Below are positions 43,797-53,041 of a stretch of 64,000 nt of DNA, one piece after another. The DNA lies in the NCBI RefSeq assembly GCF_900115865.1, contig NZ_FOXY01000003.1:248001-312000 (forward strand). The letters are read 5' to 3'. Every line of letters starts with the position of its first letter. The stretch's first letter is position 1. The notes under the pieces were generated by a model. That model was not told where the DNA came from and did not search any database. It saw only the letters and a list, made by a program, of their open reading frames with translations. A program made the translations under genes and the position numbers. The stretch comes from Donghicola eburneus. Its GTDB lineage: Bacteria > Pseudomonadota > Alphaproteobacteria > Rhodobacterales > Rhodobacteraceae.

Positions 43797-44752
43797 GCCA
43801 TCACACCCGCGTCTGTGCGGCGAGCGCGCAGGTTGCGGGCCAACAGGTCCATCGCGGCCATACGGACGGCGACACCCATTTCGACCTGTTCTTGAATGAC
43901 GCTGCGATTGATGTCGTCGGCGATTTCCCCATCAATCTCGACGCCGCGGTTCATTGGGCCAGGGTGCATGACGATCGCGTCGGGCTTGGCATAGGCCAGC
44001 TTTTCCGCGTCCAAACCATAGCGGTGGTAGTACTCGCGTTCAGACGGGATAAAGCCGCCGTCCATGCGTTCTTTTTGAAGGCGGAGCATCATGACCACGT
44101 CCACATCCTTCAGGCCGTCGCGCATGTCGTCGTAAACCTCGACGCCAAATTCCTTGAAGGGGGCGGGCAGCAGGGTCGGCGGGCCGATCAGGCGGATACG
44201 GTTTTCCATCTTGCCCAAGAGCAGGATGTTAGAGCGTGCCACGCGGCTGTGGGCGATGTCCCCGCAGATGGCGATGTTCAGGCGCTGGAGGCGACCGCCC
44301 TTGGCGCGGCGAATGGTCAGCGCGTCCAGCAGAGCCTGTGTAGGGTGCTCGTGCTTGCCGTCACCCGCATTCAGGACCGCGCAGTTCACCTTTTGCGCCA
44401 GCAGGTCTACGGCGCCGGAATGGGGGTGCCGCACCACAAGCAGGTCGGGGTGCATCGCGTTCAGGGTCATCGCGGTGTCGATCAGGGTCTCGCCCTTTTT
44501 GATCGAGCTGGCCTGCATCGCCATGTTCATCACGTCGGCGCCCAAACGCTTGCCCGCCAGTTCGAAACTGGCCTGCGTGCGGGTCGAGTTCTCGAAGAAC
44601 ATGTTAATCTGGGTCAGGCCGGTCAGAGCATCCGAATGCTTGATGTCGCGCCGGTTCAGGTCAACGTAGACCTCGGCCAGATCAAGCAATGTGGTGATGT
44701 CGAACGGGTTGAGTTGTTCGATCCCCAGCAGATGGGCGTGCGCGAAACTCAT
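43793..44752 (-). CDS. pyrB: Aspartate carbamoyltransferase catalytic subunit
   Basis: First committed enzyme of pyrimidine synthesis: carbamoyl phosphate plus aspartate. The 319-residue product has the carbamoyl-phosphate motif [12 protein letters not shown] and HPTQALLD, and the aspartate-side MRLQKER. There is no PyrI gene; the neighbouring PyrC'-like gene implies a class A (PyrB-PyrC') holoenzyme. The ATG at 44752 has GGAGG 6 bases upstream. It leads a four-gene minus-strand operon. Confidence 0.95.
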   Translation of the reverse strand: MSFAHAHLLGIEQLNPFDITTLLDLAEVYVDLNRRDIKHSDALTGLTQINMFFENSTRTQASFELAGKRLGADVMNMAMQASSIKKGETLIDTAMTLNAMHPDLLVVRHPHSGAVDLLAQKVNCAVLNAGDGKHEHPTQALLDALTIRRAKGGRLQRLNIAICGDIAHSRVARSNILLLGKMENRIRLIGPPTLLPAPFKEFGVEVYDDMRDGLKDVDVVMMLRLQKERMDGGFIPSEREYYHRYGLDAEKLAYAKPDAIVMHPGPMNRGVEIDGEIADDINRSVIQEQVEMGVAVRMAAMDLLARNLRARRTDAGVMA

Positions 44753-44853
44753 GGAACCTCCGTAGTCGTTGGGCACGGTATAGCAGGGCTTTGGCCTGCG
44801 GCAAGGCATAGGGTCCCTTTACGCCGCACGAAACCGCCCCTAGCTTGCGCGGT

Positions 44854-45666
44854 ATGGAAGAACACTGGGATTCTCATGCCGCATTAGCGGCGCTGGCATG
44901 GCAGCTCGAGGCTGGCGTGACCGATGCTGTATGCGATGACCCTGTGGACCGGTTCGCAGCCGCAGAAGAGGTTGCGAAAGCCGCCGAAGCCGCAGCGCCC
45001 ACCGGTGTGCAGATGCCCCAAAAGAAAGCTGCGCCGCCCCCGAAGATCGCTGAAAAAGATCCTGTGGTCGAGGCACAAGAAGCAGCGAACGCCTGCCATG
45101 ATCTGGTGTCCTTGCGCAGCGCGATGGAGCGTTTCGATCTATGTCACTTGAAGCGAGGGGCCAAACAGTTGGTCTTTTGCGACGGGCATCCCTCTGCTCG
45201 CGTGATGATTCTCGGCGAAGCGCCAGGTCGGGACGAGGACCGCGAAGGGCGTCCCTTTGTCGGGCGCGCGGGGCAACTCTTGGACCGGATGCTGGCTGCG
45301 ATTGGACTGGACCGTCAGGTGGAAGGCGCGGACGGGTGCTATATCACCAATGTTCTGCCGTGGCGCCCGCCCCAGAATCGTGACCCGAACACGCAGGAAA
45401 TCGCGATGATGATGCCCTTTGTGCAGCGTCATGTGCAGTTGGCGGCGCCGGATGTGATTGTGTTGATGGGAAACATCTCGTGTCAGGCAGCGCTGGGAAA
45501 ACGCGGGATCACCCGTTTGCGCGGTCAGTTCACGCAGGCTTTTGATCGGCCTGCACTTCCGATGTTTCACCCCGCTTTCCTGCTGCGCAACCCTGCCGCC
45601 AAGCGTGAGGCATGGACGGATCTTTTGACCCTGCGCGCGCACCTTAATGAAAGGGCCAAATCATGA
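44854..45666 (+). CDS. Family-4-like uracil-DNA glycosylase without Fe-S ligands
   Basis: Removes uracil from DNA in base-excision repair. The 270-residue protein has the family-4 motifs GEAPGRDEDREG (121-132), VGRAG, LPWRPP (168-173) and HPAF (239-242). The four cysteines that hold [4Fe-4S] in typical members are mostly absent: only Cys97 (FDLCHLK) aligns with the first CxxC, while the positions in LPWRPP and MMMPF have no Cys. The N-terminal ~75 residues are an Ala/Lys/Pro-rich extension. Fe-S-less relatives are known in alphaproteobacteria. It overlaps moaB by 4 bases. Confidence 0.87.
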   Translation: MEEHWDSHAALAALAWQLEAGVTDAVCDDPVDRFAAAEEVAKAAEAAAPTGVQMPQKKAAPPPKIAEKDPVVEAQEAANACHDLVSLRSAMERFDLCHLKRGAKQLVFCDGHPSARVMILGEAPGRDEDREGRPFVGRAGQLLDRMLAAIGLDRQVEGADGCYITNVLPWRPPQNRDPNTQEIAMMMPFVQRHVQLAAPDVIVLMGNISCQAALGKRGITRLRGQFTQAFDRPALPMFHPAFLLRNPAAKREAWTDLLTLRAHLNERAKS

Positions 45667-46205
45667 GCCGAATCGACGAGACCAAGGAATTCATTCCTGT
45701 TCGTATCGCCGTCCTAACCATCAGCGACAGCCGCTCGATGGACGAGGACCGCAGCGGTGACGTGCTGGTCCAACGTATCCAAGAGGCGGGCCACGTGGTG
45801 GTCGATCGCATGATTGTACGCGACGAGCGCGATGAAATCGCCTCGCGGCTACGGATGTGGAGCGAGACGCCCGTGATCGACGTCGTCATCTCAACCGGCG
45901 GAACGGGTTTGACGGGGCGCGATGTCACTGTCGAGGCGCACCGCGATGTCTATGAGAAAGAGATCGACGCTTTTGGCACCGTGTTCACCATGATCTCGAT
46001 GCAAAAAATCGGGACCTCGGCGGTACAAAGTCGTGCGACCGGCGGTGTGGCCAATGGCACCTACATGTTCGCCCTGCCGGGCAGTCCCGGCGCGTGCAAG
46101 GACGCATGGGACGAAATCCTGAAATGGCAACTCGATTACCGTCATCGCCCCTGTAACTTCGTTGAAATCATGCCCCGTCTCGAAGAGCACAAGCGCCGCA
46201 AATGA
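45663..46205 (+). CDS. moaB: Molybdenum cofactor biosynthesis protein B
   Basis: MoaB/MogA-fold protein that adenylylates molybdopterin. The 180-residue product has the signature TGGTGLTGRDVT and the preceding VLTISDSRS. It overlaps the UDG gene and the Nudix gene by 4 bases each. With moaD, moaE and the MOSC protein it is one of four molybdenum-cofactor genes scattered in this window. Confidence 0.93.
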   Translation: MSRIDETKEFIPVRIAVLTISDSRSMDEDRSGDVLVQRIQEAGHVVVDRMIVRDERDEIASRLRMWSETPVIDVVISTGGTGLTGRDVTVEAHRDVYEKEIDAFGTVFTMISMQKIGTSAVQSRATGGVANGTYMFALPGSPGACKDAWDEILKWQLDYRHRPCNFVEIMPRLEEHKRRK

Positions 46206-46639
46206 CCGGATTTGTCAAAGTTGGTAACGTCCCCGAGGTGATCGGATGGCGTGCTGCCGTTGTCGCGGCCTTTGACGTGCAGGGCCGCGTGCTGATGCAG
46301 TTGCGCGATGACATGCCCCATGTGGCGGGCGCAGGTCGGTGGAGCATGTTTGGCGGCGCGGTCGAAGAAGGCGAAGACCTGCTGACCGCCGCGCGTCGCG
46401 AATTCCGCGAAGAGACCGGCATTTCCCTCGCTGTGCATGAGCTGATTCCGTGGGCCGTACTGCCCGCGACCAAGCGGGCGGATGGCGCTTTGTTTATCCA
46501 CCGCTGTACCCGCCTCATTGATCCGTCAGAGATTTCATTGGGCGAAGGCGCTGGCTTCGGTTTTCTGACCCGAGGCCAAGTGGCACGGTTCGACGTGATC
46601 CCTCAGATGCAACAGATGTTAGCCCAACTCTGCGTTTGA
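46202..46639 (+). CDS. Nudix hydrolase
   Basis: A 145-residue nucleotide-diphosphate hydrolase with a complete Nudix box, GGAVEEGEDLLTAARREFREETGI (key parts GGAVEEGED and REFREETG), at about 49-72. The substrate is not determinable; a MutT-like or NADH-like role is possible. It overlaps moaB by 4 bases and ends 112 bases before the RND adaptor. Confidence 0.9.
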   Translation: MTGFVKVGNVPEVIGWRAAVVAAFDVQGRVLMQLRDDMPHVAGAGRWSMFGGAVEEGEDLLTAARREFREETGISLAVHELIPWAVLPATKRADGALFIHRCTRLIDPSEISLGEGAGFGFLTRGQVARFDVIPQMQQMLAQLCV

Positions 46640-46751
46640 CTTTTTTCTGCGACGGAAAGACGGTCTCGCTTCGTAACAGTGTTGTGGCTTGGCATATGCC
46701 CTGCCGCACCTATTCTTTTCGCGGACACCATTTTGTGAGCGGGGACGTGCC

Positions 46752-48197
46752 ATGCGCTTTTTGCGTCAGGCTATGACAGGACTCTTTCTTGCGGCGTTGA
46801 CGGCTGCCTTGCTGGTCTGGGCTGGCGCCTTGGTGCGCGATGCGGTTCAAGAGAGATTAGCGGATTCTCCGCGCGGGCGCCCCGCCCAAGAACGCGTTTT
46901 TGCCGTAAATATCGTCGAGGCGCAGCCCGATACGATCCAGCCCGTTTTGCAGGCTTTTGGTCAGGTTCAAAGCCGCCGCACGTTGGAAATCCGCGCGTCC
47001 GCCGCAGGCACAGTGGTCGAAGTTGCCGAGAATTTTGTTGAAGGCGGCTTGGTAAAGGCGGGCGAAGTTTTGGCCCGTATTGATCCGGCGCAAGCCGAAG
47101 CTGCCTTGCGAAGCGCTGAGGCGGATTTGTTGGATGCTGAGGCCGAGGTGCGCGACGCCGACCGGGCGCTGCTCTTGGCCAGAGATGATCTGACAGCGAC
47201 CAGAGGTCAGGCGGAACTGCAAGAGAAGGCGTTGCAGCGCCAGCTCGACTTGCAAAATCGCGGGGTCGGTAGCGCGTCCGCAGTTGAGACGGCGGAATTG
47301 GCGGTTGCACAGGCCAGCGCGAACGTTTTGTCATCCCGTCAGGCACTTGCGAATGCCGAGGCGCGAATCGATCTGGCTAAAACCGCTCTGTCTCGGGCTC
47401 AAATAGCGCGGGATGAGGCCGAGCGCGACTTGAATGACACTGTGATCCGCGCCGGATTTGATGGCGCATTGTCAGCGGTCAATGTGGTCGAGGGCGGTCT
47501 TGTTTCCCAGAACGAAGCTATGGCGACCGTGGTGGACCCGATGCTGTTGGAGGTCAGTTTTCGCGTTTCAACGGAACAGTTCGCGCGTTTGCTGGATGAA
47601 ACAGGCGCATTGCGGCCCGCGCCAGCCAACGTAGTGCTGGATGTGGCTGGCGGAAATATCGAGCGCCCGGCGACACTGACCCGCGCCAGTGCCTCCGTGG
47701 CCGAAGGGCAGAGTGGTCGACAACTTTTTGCCCGCATCGACGATCCACGCGGTTTGAAACCGGGTGATTTTGTGCGGGTCGAGACGATGGAACCCGCGCT
47801 TGAGAATGTGGTGCGCTTGCCTGCGACCTCGGTGGATTCGTTGCCGACCGTGCTGGTGATGAACGAGGATGATCGTCTGACAGCGCTGCCCGTAACCTTG
47901 CTCCGCCGGCAGGGCGATACCGTGCTGGTCCGCGGCGATGGACTGGCGGGTCAGCGCGTGGTGGCAGAACGGACGCCTTTACTCGGGACAGGCATCAAGG
48001 TCCGCGCTCTGGGGCAGCCCGAAGCACCGCCCGAAATGATTGAACTGTCCGAGGAACGCCGCGCCGCGCTTGTGGCCTATGTCGATGCGAACACGCGAAT
48101 GCCTGCCGCAGCCAAGGAACGGATAAAAGCGGAATTACAGGAAGAAACCGTATCTAAGGAAACTGTCGATCGGCTGGAAAGCCGGATGGGGAGCTAA
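46752..48197 (+). CDS. RND efflux periplasmic adaptor
   Basis: Membrane fusion protein of a tripartite efflux pump, 481 residues. An N-terminal signal anchor (about 8-30) precedes the lipoyl/barrel-sandwich halves (SRRTLEIRASAAGTV) that flank a long alpha-helical coiled-coil hairpin (about 115-225), and the beta-barrel follows (about 270-330). The ATG at 46752 is the first good codon with GAGCGGGGA upstream. It is followed by the RND pump after 3 bases. No TolC-type gene or regulator is adjacent, so the outer-membrane channel must come from elsewhere. The 46640-46751 gap shows nothing recognisable. Confidence 0.9.
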   Translation: MRFLRQAMTGLFLAALTAALLVWAGALVRDAVQERLADSPRGRPAQERVFAVNIVEAQPDTIQPVLQAFGQVQSRRTLEIRASAAGTVVEVAENFVEGGLVKAGEVLARIDPAQAEAALRSAEADLLDAEAEVRDADRALLLARDDLTATRGQAELQEKALQRQLDLQNRGVGSASAVETAELAVAQASANVLSSRQALANAEARIDLAKTALSRAQIARDEAERDLNDTVIRAGFDGALSAVNVVEGGLVSQNEAMATVVDPMLLEVSFRVSTEQFARLLDETGALRPAPANVVLDVAGGNIERPATLTRASASVAEGQSGRQLFARIDDPRGLKPGDFVRVETMEPALENVVRLPATSVDSLPTVLVMNEDDRLTALPVTLLRRQGDTVLVRGDGLAGQRVVAERTPLLGTGIKVRALGQPEAPPEMIELSEERRAALVAYVDANTRMPAAAKERIKAELQEETVSKETVDRLESRMGS

Positions 48198-48200
48198 CAA

Positions 48201-51200
48201 ATGCAGGGGGCAGGGCGCGGGATCCTATCGTATTTCACCCGTCACGGGACGGCAGCGAACCTGCTCTTGGTGATCCTGCTGGCCTCTGGTTTGCTCGCAA
48301 TCCCGCAGATGCGGGCGCAATTCTTTCCCGATGTGGTGGTCGATGATCTGGATGTCTCGATCACGTGGGATGGCGCTGGGGCCGAGGATGTAGACGGCGC
48401 CATCGTCCAGCTTTTGGAGCCGGTTTTGCTGGCGGTTGAAGGAGTGACTGACGCGTCATCGTCCAGCCGCGAGGGCGGGGCGACGATCACGCTCGAATTC
48501 GAACCGGATTACGACATCGACCGTGCTGTAGACGAAGTGCAGTCCGCACTCGACCAAGTGAACGACCTCCCCGAAGACGCCGAGGACCCGCAAGTGGTGC
48601 GCGGCGGCTGGCGAGATCGCGTGACCGATGTGGTAGTCACCGGTCCGATTGGGGTGGATCAGTTGGCTCGCTTTGCCGATGAATTCGTGGTCCGCCTATT
48701 CGATTCAGGTGTCACCCGCACAACGATCCGTGGCGTCGCTGCCCCGCAAACCTTGATCGAGGTGCCGTCTTATCAGCTGATTGCCCATGACCTTAGCATG
48801 GCCGAAATCGCCTCTGCCATCGCAGCAGAAGTCAGCGCAAACCCCGCGGGCGACGTGGATTCGGCGAACGCACGGGTTCGGACTGGGGTCGAAAAACGCG
48901 GCGCAGACCAGATCGCCGCGATCGTGCTGAAATCCAATCAGGATGGAACGTCGCTGACCGTCGGCGATGTGGCTGACATACGAGTCGAAGGCGTCGACCG
49001 AGCGCGCACCTATTTCGTAGGCTCTGATCCGGCGATCACAATCCGTGTGGACCGATCGCCTACGGGCGACGCCATCGGCATCCAGCGCAGCGTCGAAGAG
49101 GTGGCGGCGCAGATGCAGGCCACCTTGCCCGAGGGCACGACGATTGATCTGATCCGCACGCGGGCCGAAGCGATCACGGGACGTCTGAACATTCTCCAAG
49201 AGAACGGACTCATGGGTTTGGGCTTGGTTGTTCTGTTGCTGTTCCTGTTCCTGAACGCGCGCATTGCGTTGTGGGTCGCGGCGGGCATTCCGGTGGCGAT
49301 GCTGGCCGGGATCGCGCTGATGTATGCCTTTGGGATCACGATCAACATGATCTCTCTCTTTGCTCTGATCATCACATTGGGCATCGTGGTGGATGACGCC
49401 ATCGTGGTTGGTGAACACGCGGATTTCCGTGCCCGGAGGCTGGGAGAGGACGCCGTCACAGCAGCAGAAAACGCGGCACGGCGGATGATTTTGCCGGTGT
49501 TTGCGGCGACAATTACGACCGTCACGGCGTTTTTTGGACTGGTCACGATTGGTGGCCGGTTTGGCGAGTTGATCGCAGACATCCCGTTTACGGTGATTGT
49601 GGTGCTGATCGCTTCGATCGTGGAATGCTTCCTGATTCTGCCCAACCACTTGTCCCATGCGCTGGCGCATACGGCCCAAAACCACTGGTACGACTGGCCC
49701 TCGCGTCAAGTGAACAAAGGCTTCCGCTGGGTGCGCGATGTGGTCTTTCGCAGGGTGATGCAGGTAGTGGTGACCTTGCGCTATCCGGTTCTGGCCCTGG
49801 CGATCCTGCTTCTGGCGTCGCAGGCGGCGCTGTTTATCTCTGGCCAGGTGACATGGCGGTTCTTTAACGCGCCAGAGCGGTCGAGCGTGTCGGGCAACTT
49901 TGTCATGATCAACGGTGCGGATCGCAGCGATAGCATCGAGATGATGCGCGAATTGCAACGTGCCACCGAGGCTGTCGCGAGCCGATTCGAGGGCGAACAT
50001 GGCGTGAACCCCGTGACATATGCAGTTGCGGAAATCGGGGGCAATACGGGCCGACCGATTTCTGGCAGCGGGGACAAGGACAGCGATCTGCTCGGCTCTA
50101 TCGCGATTGAACTCGTGGAGGCCGACGCCCGCCCCTATTCCAGTTTTGAATTCGTGGTCGCGCTGCAAGAAGAGGTCAACCAGCACCCCTTGGCCGAGAT
50201 TGTTAGCTTCCGCGGGTTCCGCTCGGGGCCGGGGGGCGATGCGCTGGACGTCCAGTTCTACGGTGCCACCGCCGAAACTCTAAAAGCCGCGTCCGAGGCG
50301 CTGAAGGATGCGCTGATCCAGTTCCCCGAAGTCTCAGCGGTCGAGGACAATCTGGCTTACGACAAGCAAGAACTGGTGCTGGAACTGACTGCCCAAGGGC
50401 AGGCGCTTGGGTTTGATATCGACAGCCTTGGCACCGTGATCCGCAACCGTCTGAACGGAATTGAGGCGGCGAGCTACCCCTTGGGGCCGCGTAGCGCGAC
50501 CATTCGCGTAGAATTGCCCGAAGGTGAAACAGCTGCTGATTTTCTAGACCGGATGATGATGCGGACGGCGCAGGGTGAATATGTGCCCTTATCGGACATC
50601 GTTTCTGTCACCCGCCGCGATGGATTTTCGACAGTCCGCCGCGAAAACGGGATCCGACTCATTTCGATCACAGGTGATATTTCCGAGGATGACCCCGCCC
50701 GTGCTGCCGAAATCCAGAGCATCATGGAGCAAGATATCCTGCCGCAAATCGCATCTGAGTATCAGGTGGAGTTCCGAATCGCCGGCCTGTCAGAGCAAGA
50801 GGACGAATTTTTGTCCGATGCGCGGACGGGTCTGATTCTGGTTCTACTGACGATCTACCTGATTCTCGCTTGGGTCTTTGCCAGCTGGTCGCGCCCCTTG
50901 GTGGTGATGAGCGTGATTCCCTTTGGTCTTGTCGGGGCGATCTGGGGGCACTTCATCTGGGATGTGCCGCTGTCGATGTTCACTGTTGTCGGCCTGCTTG
51001 GGATGACGGGGATCGTGATTAACGACTCGATCGTTCTAGTGACCACAATCGATGAATACGCCAAGGAGCGTGGGATCATTCCTTCGATCATCGACGGGGC
51101 TACCGACCGGTTCAGGCCCGTTCTGCTCACCACGCTCACCACGGTTCTCGGACTTGCGCCGTTGCTTTACGAGACCTCAGCCGATGCGCAGTTCCTGAAG

Positions 51201-51572
51201 CCTACGGTGATCACGTTGGCCTACGGGCTTGGCTTCGGGATGTTCCTCGTGCTGCTGGTCGTGCCAGCGCTGATAGCAATCCAGACTGATATCGGTCGTC
51301 TGATGGGGGCAGCGCGCACTGCGAGCAAAGCGTCTCGTGCGCCAGTCGTGCAGCGGGGCACACAGTTGACGGCTTTGGCGATTTTCCTGTGGGGGGCTTT
51401 GACGATCGGTTGGGTGGCTGTCACCGGCGCTGCGCTGCCGCAGGTAGCAGCTGTGCTGCCGATGGTTCAAAGCATGGGTGGCGCGTTTTTGGTTTTTGCA
51501 GTCGGAACGATGGTGCTGACCCTGATCGGGTTTGGGCTGACGGCATCAATGATGGGCCGCCGCGCGGCTTAA
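48201..51572 (+). CDS. RND efflux transporter inner-membrane pump
   Basis: An AcrB/HAE1-family proton-driven pump, 1123 residues with twelve TMs in two repeats. Features include the N-terminal TM, large periplasmic loops, and the central proton-relay helices with GIVVDDAIVVGEHAD (Asp pair in TM4). The second half has GMTGIVINDSIVLV. The C-terminal ~70 residues contain two further hydrophobic stretches (ALAIFLWGALTIGWVAV), longer than usual. The stop overlaps that of the convergent DsbD-like gene (TTAA). The substrate cannot be predicted. Confidence 0.92.
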   Translation: MQGAGRGILSYFTRHGTAANLLLVILLASGLLAIPQMRAQFFPDVVVDDLDVSITWDGAGAEDVDGAIVQLLEPVLLAVEGVTDASSSSREGGATITLEFEPDYDIDRAVDEVQSALDQVNDLPEDAEDPQVVRGGWRDRVTDVVVTGPIGVDQLARFADEFVVRLFDSGVTRTTIRGVAAPQTLIEVPSYQLIAHDLSMAEIASAIAAEVSANPAGDVDSANARVRTGVEKRGADQIAAIVLKSNQDGTSLTVGDVADIRVEGVDRARTYFVGSDPAITIRVDRSPTGDAIGIQRSVEEVAAQMQATLPEGTTIDLIRTRAEAITGRLNILQENGLMGLGLVVLLLFLFLNARIALWVAAGIPVAMLAGIALMYAFGITINMISLFALIITLGIVVDDAIVVGEHADFRARRLGEDAVTAAENAARRMILPVFAATITTVTAFFGLVTIGGRFGELIADIPFTVIVVLIASIVECFLILPNHLSHALAHTAQNHWYDWPSRQVNKGFRWVRDVVFRRVMQVVVTLRYPVLALAILLLASQAALFISGQVTWRFFNAPERSSVSGNFVMINGADRSDSIEMMRELQRATEAVASRFEGEHGVNPVTYAVAEIGGNTGRPISGSGDKDSDLLGSIAIELVEADARPYSSFEFVVALQEEVNQHPLAEIVSFRGFRSGPGGDALDVQFYGATAETLKAASEALKDALIQFPEVSAVEDNLAYDKQELVLELTAQGQALGFDIDSLGTVIRNRLNGIEAASYPLGPRSATIRVELPEGETAADFLDRMMMRTAQGEYVPLSDIVSVTRRDGFSTVRRENGIRLISITGDISEDDPARAAEIQSIMEQDILPQIASEYQVEFRIAGLSEQEDEFLSDARTGLILVLLTIYLILAWVFASWSRPLVVMSVIPFGLVGAIWGHFIWDVPLSMFTVVGLLGMTGIVINDSIVLVTTIDEYAKERGIIPSIIDGATDRFRPVLLTTLTTVLGLAPLLYETSADAQFLKPTVITLAYGLGFGMFLVLLVVPALIAIQTDIGRLMGAARTASKASRAPVVQRGTQLTALAIFLWGALTIGWVAVTGAALPQVAAVLPMVQSMGGAFLVFAVGTMVLTLIGFGLTASMMGRRAA

Positions 51573-52366
51573 TCGCAGCCGTGCACTTCGACCGCGTAGT
51601 CGCTGCCAAGCACAGTAAAGGTGATCGCCGAACGGTCGATCATCATGCTGCTGCCGGAGATCGCGCTCAAATCCGCAGAAATGTGCAGGGTGTTCCCCGC
51701 GCGGCGCGTTTCAGCTGGATCGACCCAAATGCGCGGGTTGTTTACCTCGACTACAGAGCTCTCGCGCGTTCCCGAGGGCGGCATGGCCAATGTTGCGTTC
51801 AGGGTCAGTCCAGCGCTGGTGGGGTCCAGATCACAGTCGACGTCGCGCACGCCTGCTTCGGACCGGCTAAACGGGCGAGAGGCCATGGCCGCAGCGATTT
51901 TGGGGTCACGGTGACCTTGGAGCGGGAGGTCTGCTGAAAAAGGCAGCGTGACCGGCATGCAGATTTCCTCGCAGACGCCCATATCCACTTGGCCGCGTAA
52001 AATGATCGGTTTGCTCGGGTCTTGGGGGACGAGGCGCATGGGCAACACGAGCCCGTCTTTGTAGCCAATCGTCTTGTAACCACTGCTCTCGAAGACCTCT
52101 GGCGCAGGCCAGATGAAGCCGACGGACTTCAGATTCTCGGACCCACTCCAGTCGAAGTAGGGGGGGATCCCGGCCTCGCCCGGCGCACGCCAGTAGGTTT
52201 TCCAGCCCGGCGCCAAAGCCACATCCAGCGCCGCGATGTGAGATCCATCAGATTCTTTCCACCCAGACAGGATCTGGTGGTGGATTGTGTCATCGTAACT
52301 ACCGGCCATAGCGGGCGCGGCAGCACACAAAGCGAGGGTCAGAGAAAGGGCGCGGCTGTGTTTCAT
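51569..52366 (-). CDS. Periplasmic DsbD-alpha-domain protein
   Basis: A 265-residue secreted protein with signal peptide MKHSRALSLTLALCAAAPAMA (about 1-21). The body resembles the N-terminal (alpha) domain of DsbD, a thiol-reducing domain, with the conserved redox pair C-x3-C in GVCEEICMPVTLPF. It lacks the DsbD membrane and thioredoxin domains. It may pass electrons to or from a separate membrane partner, or bind copper; the partner is not in this window. It converges on the RND pump gene with stop codons overlapping in TTAA. Confidence 0.8.
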   Translation of the reverse strand: MKHSRALSLTLALCAAAPAMAGSYDDTIHHQILSGWKESDGSHIAALDVALAPGWKTYWRAPGEAGIPPYFDWSGSENLKSVGFIWPAPEVFESSGYKTIGYKDGLVLPMRLVPQDPSKPIILRGQVDMGVCEEICMPVTLPFSADLPLQGHRDPKIAAAMASRPFSRSEAGVRDVDCDLDPTSAGLTLNATLAMPPSGTRESSVVEVNNPRIWVDPAETRRAGNTLHISADLSAISGSSMMIDRSAITFTVLGSDYAVEVHGCD

Positions 52367-52450
52367 CTCTTACAAATGCGATGTGTCCTTGGTTTTTCCA
52401 AGTCACATTGCAGCGAGAGAGTGTGTTACAACGCCTTGCCAGTGACAGAA

Positions 52451-53041
52451 ATGCAGCACATGCTGTTCAGTATGAGCAGCAACACCACAGACCTGACCGG
52501 CAAACTTCTGATCGCGATGCCAGAAATGGGCGACCCCCGCTTTGAGCGGAGCGTCGTTTATTTGTGTGCCCACTCTGACGAAGGCGCGATGGGCTTGATC
52601 GTTAATAAACCGACTGACGATGTTGTCCTCGGCGACCTGCTCGAGCAGTTGGATATCCCGCAAGGGCCGTCGACACGCAATATCATCGTGCATTACGGTG
52701 GACCGGTCGAGCATGGCCGCGGTTTTGTCCTACATTCAAGCGATTACCAGTCGGACACAGCCACGTTGCAGGTCGATTCCCGCTTTGGGATGACGGCCAC
52801 AGTGGACATCTTGCAAGAGTTGGCGCGCGGCGAAGGACCGTCCAGCGCGCTTATGGCGTTGGGCTATGCGGGCTGGGGACCAAACCAGCTGGAAGAAGAG
52901 CTGCAAGAGAACGGCTGGCTCGTCTGTGATGCTGAGTTGGAACTCGTATTCGGGACAAGCGACACCGATAAATGGATGAGCGCGTTGCACTCTATGGGCA
53001 TCGACGCGCTGAACCTGTCCGCGAGCCAAGGCCGCGCTTAA
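52451..53041 (+). CDS. YqgE/AlgH-family protein
   Basis: A 196-residue DUF179 protein. The signatures are LLIAMPEMGDPRFERSVVYL (key MPEMGDP), GAMGLIVNKP and YGGPVEHGRGF. The start is uncertain: ATGs at 52451, 52460 and 52472 are in frame and none has a good ribosome site; the longest is given. The earlier reading frame to 52022 is antisense to the upstream gene. The role is unknown; in Pseudomonas AlgH affects alginate regulation. The stop overlaps that of tsaC. Confidence 0.9.
   Translation: MQHMLFSMSSNTTDLTGKLLIAMPEMGDPRFERSVVYLCAHSDEGAMGLIVNKPTDDVVLGDLLEQLDIPQGPSTRNIIVHYGGPVEHGRGFVLHSSDYQSDTATLQVDSRFGMTATVDILQELARGEGPSSALMALGYAGWGPNQLEEELQENGWLVCDAELELVFGTSDTDKWMSALHSMGIDALNLSASQGRA

Noticed and set aside
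48705-50186. A 493-codon open frame opposite the RND pump
   Set aside because: Shadow of a long, GC-rich gene, without ribosome site or known domain.
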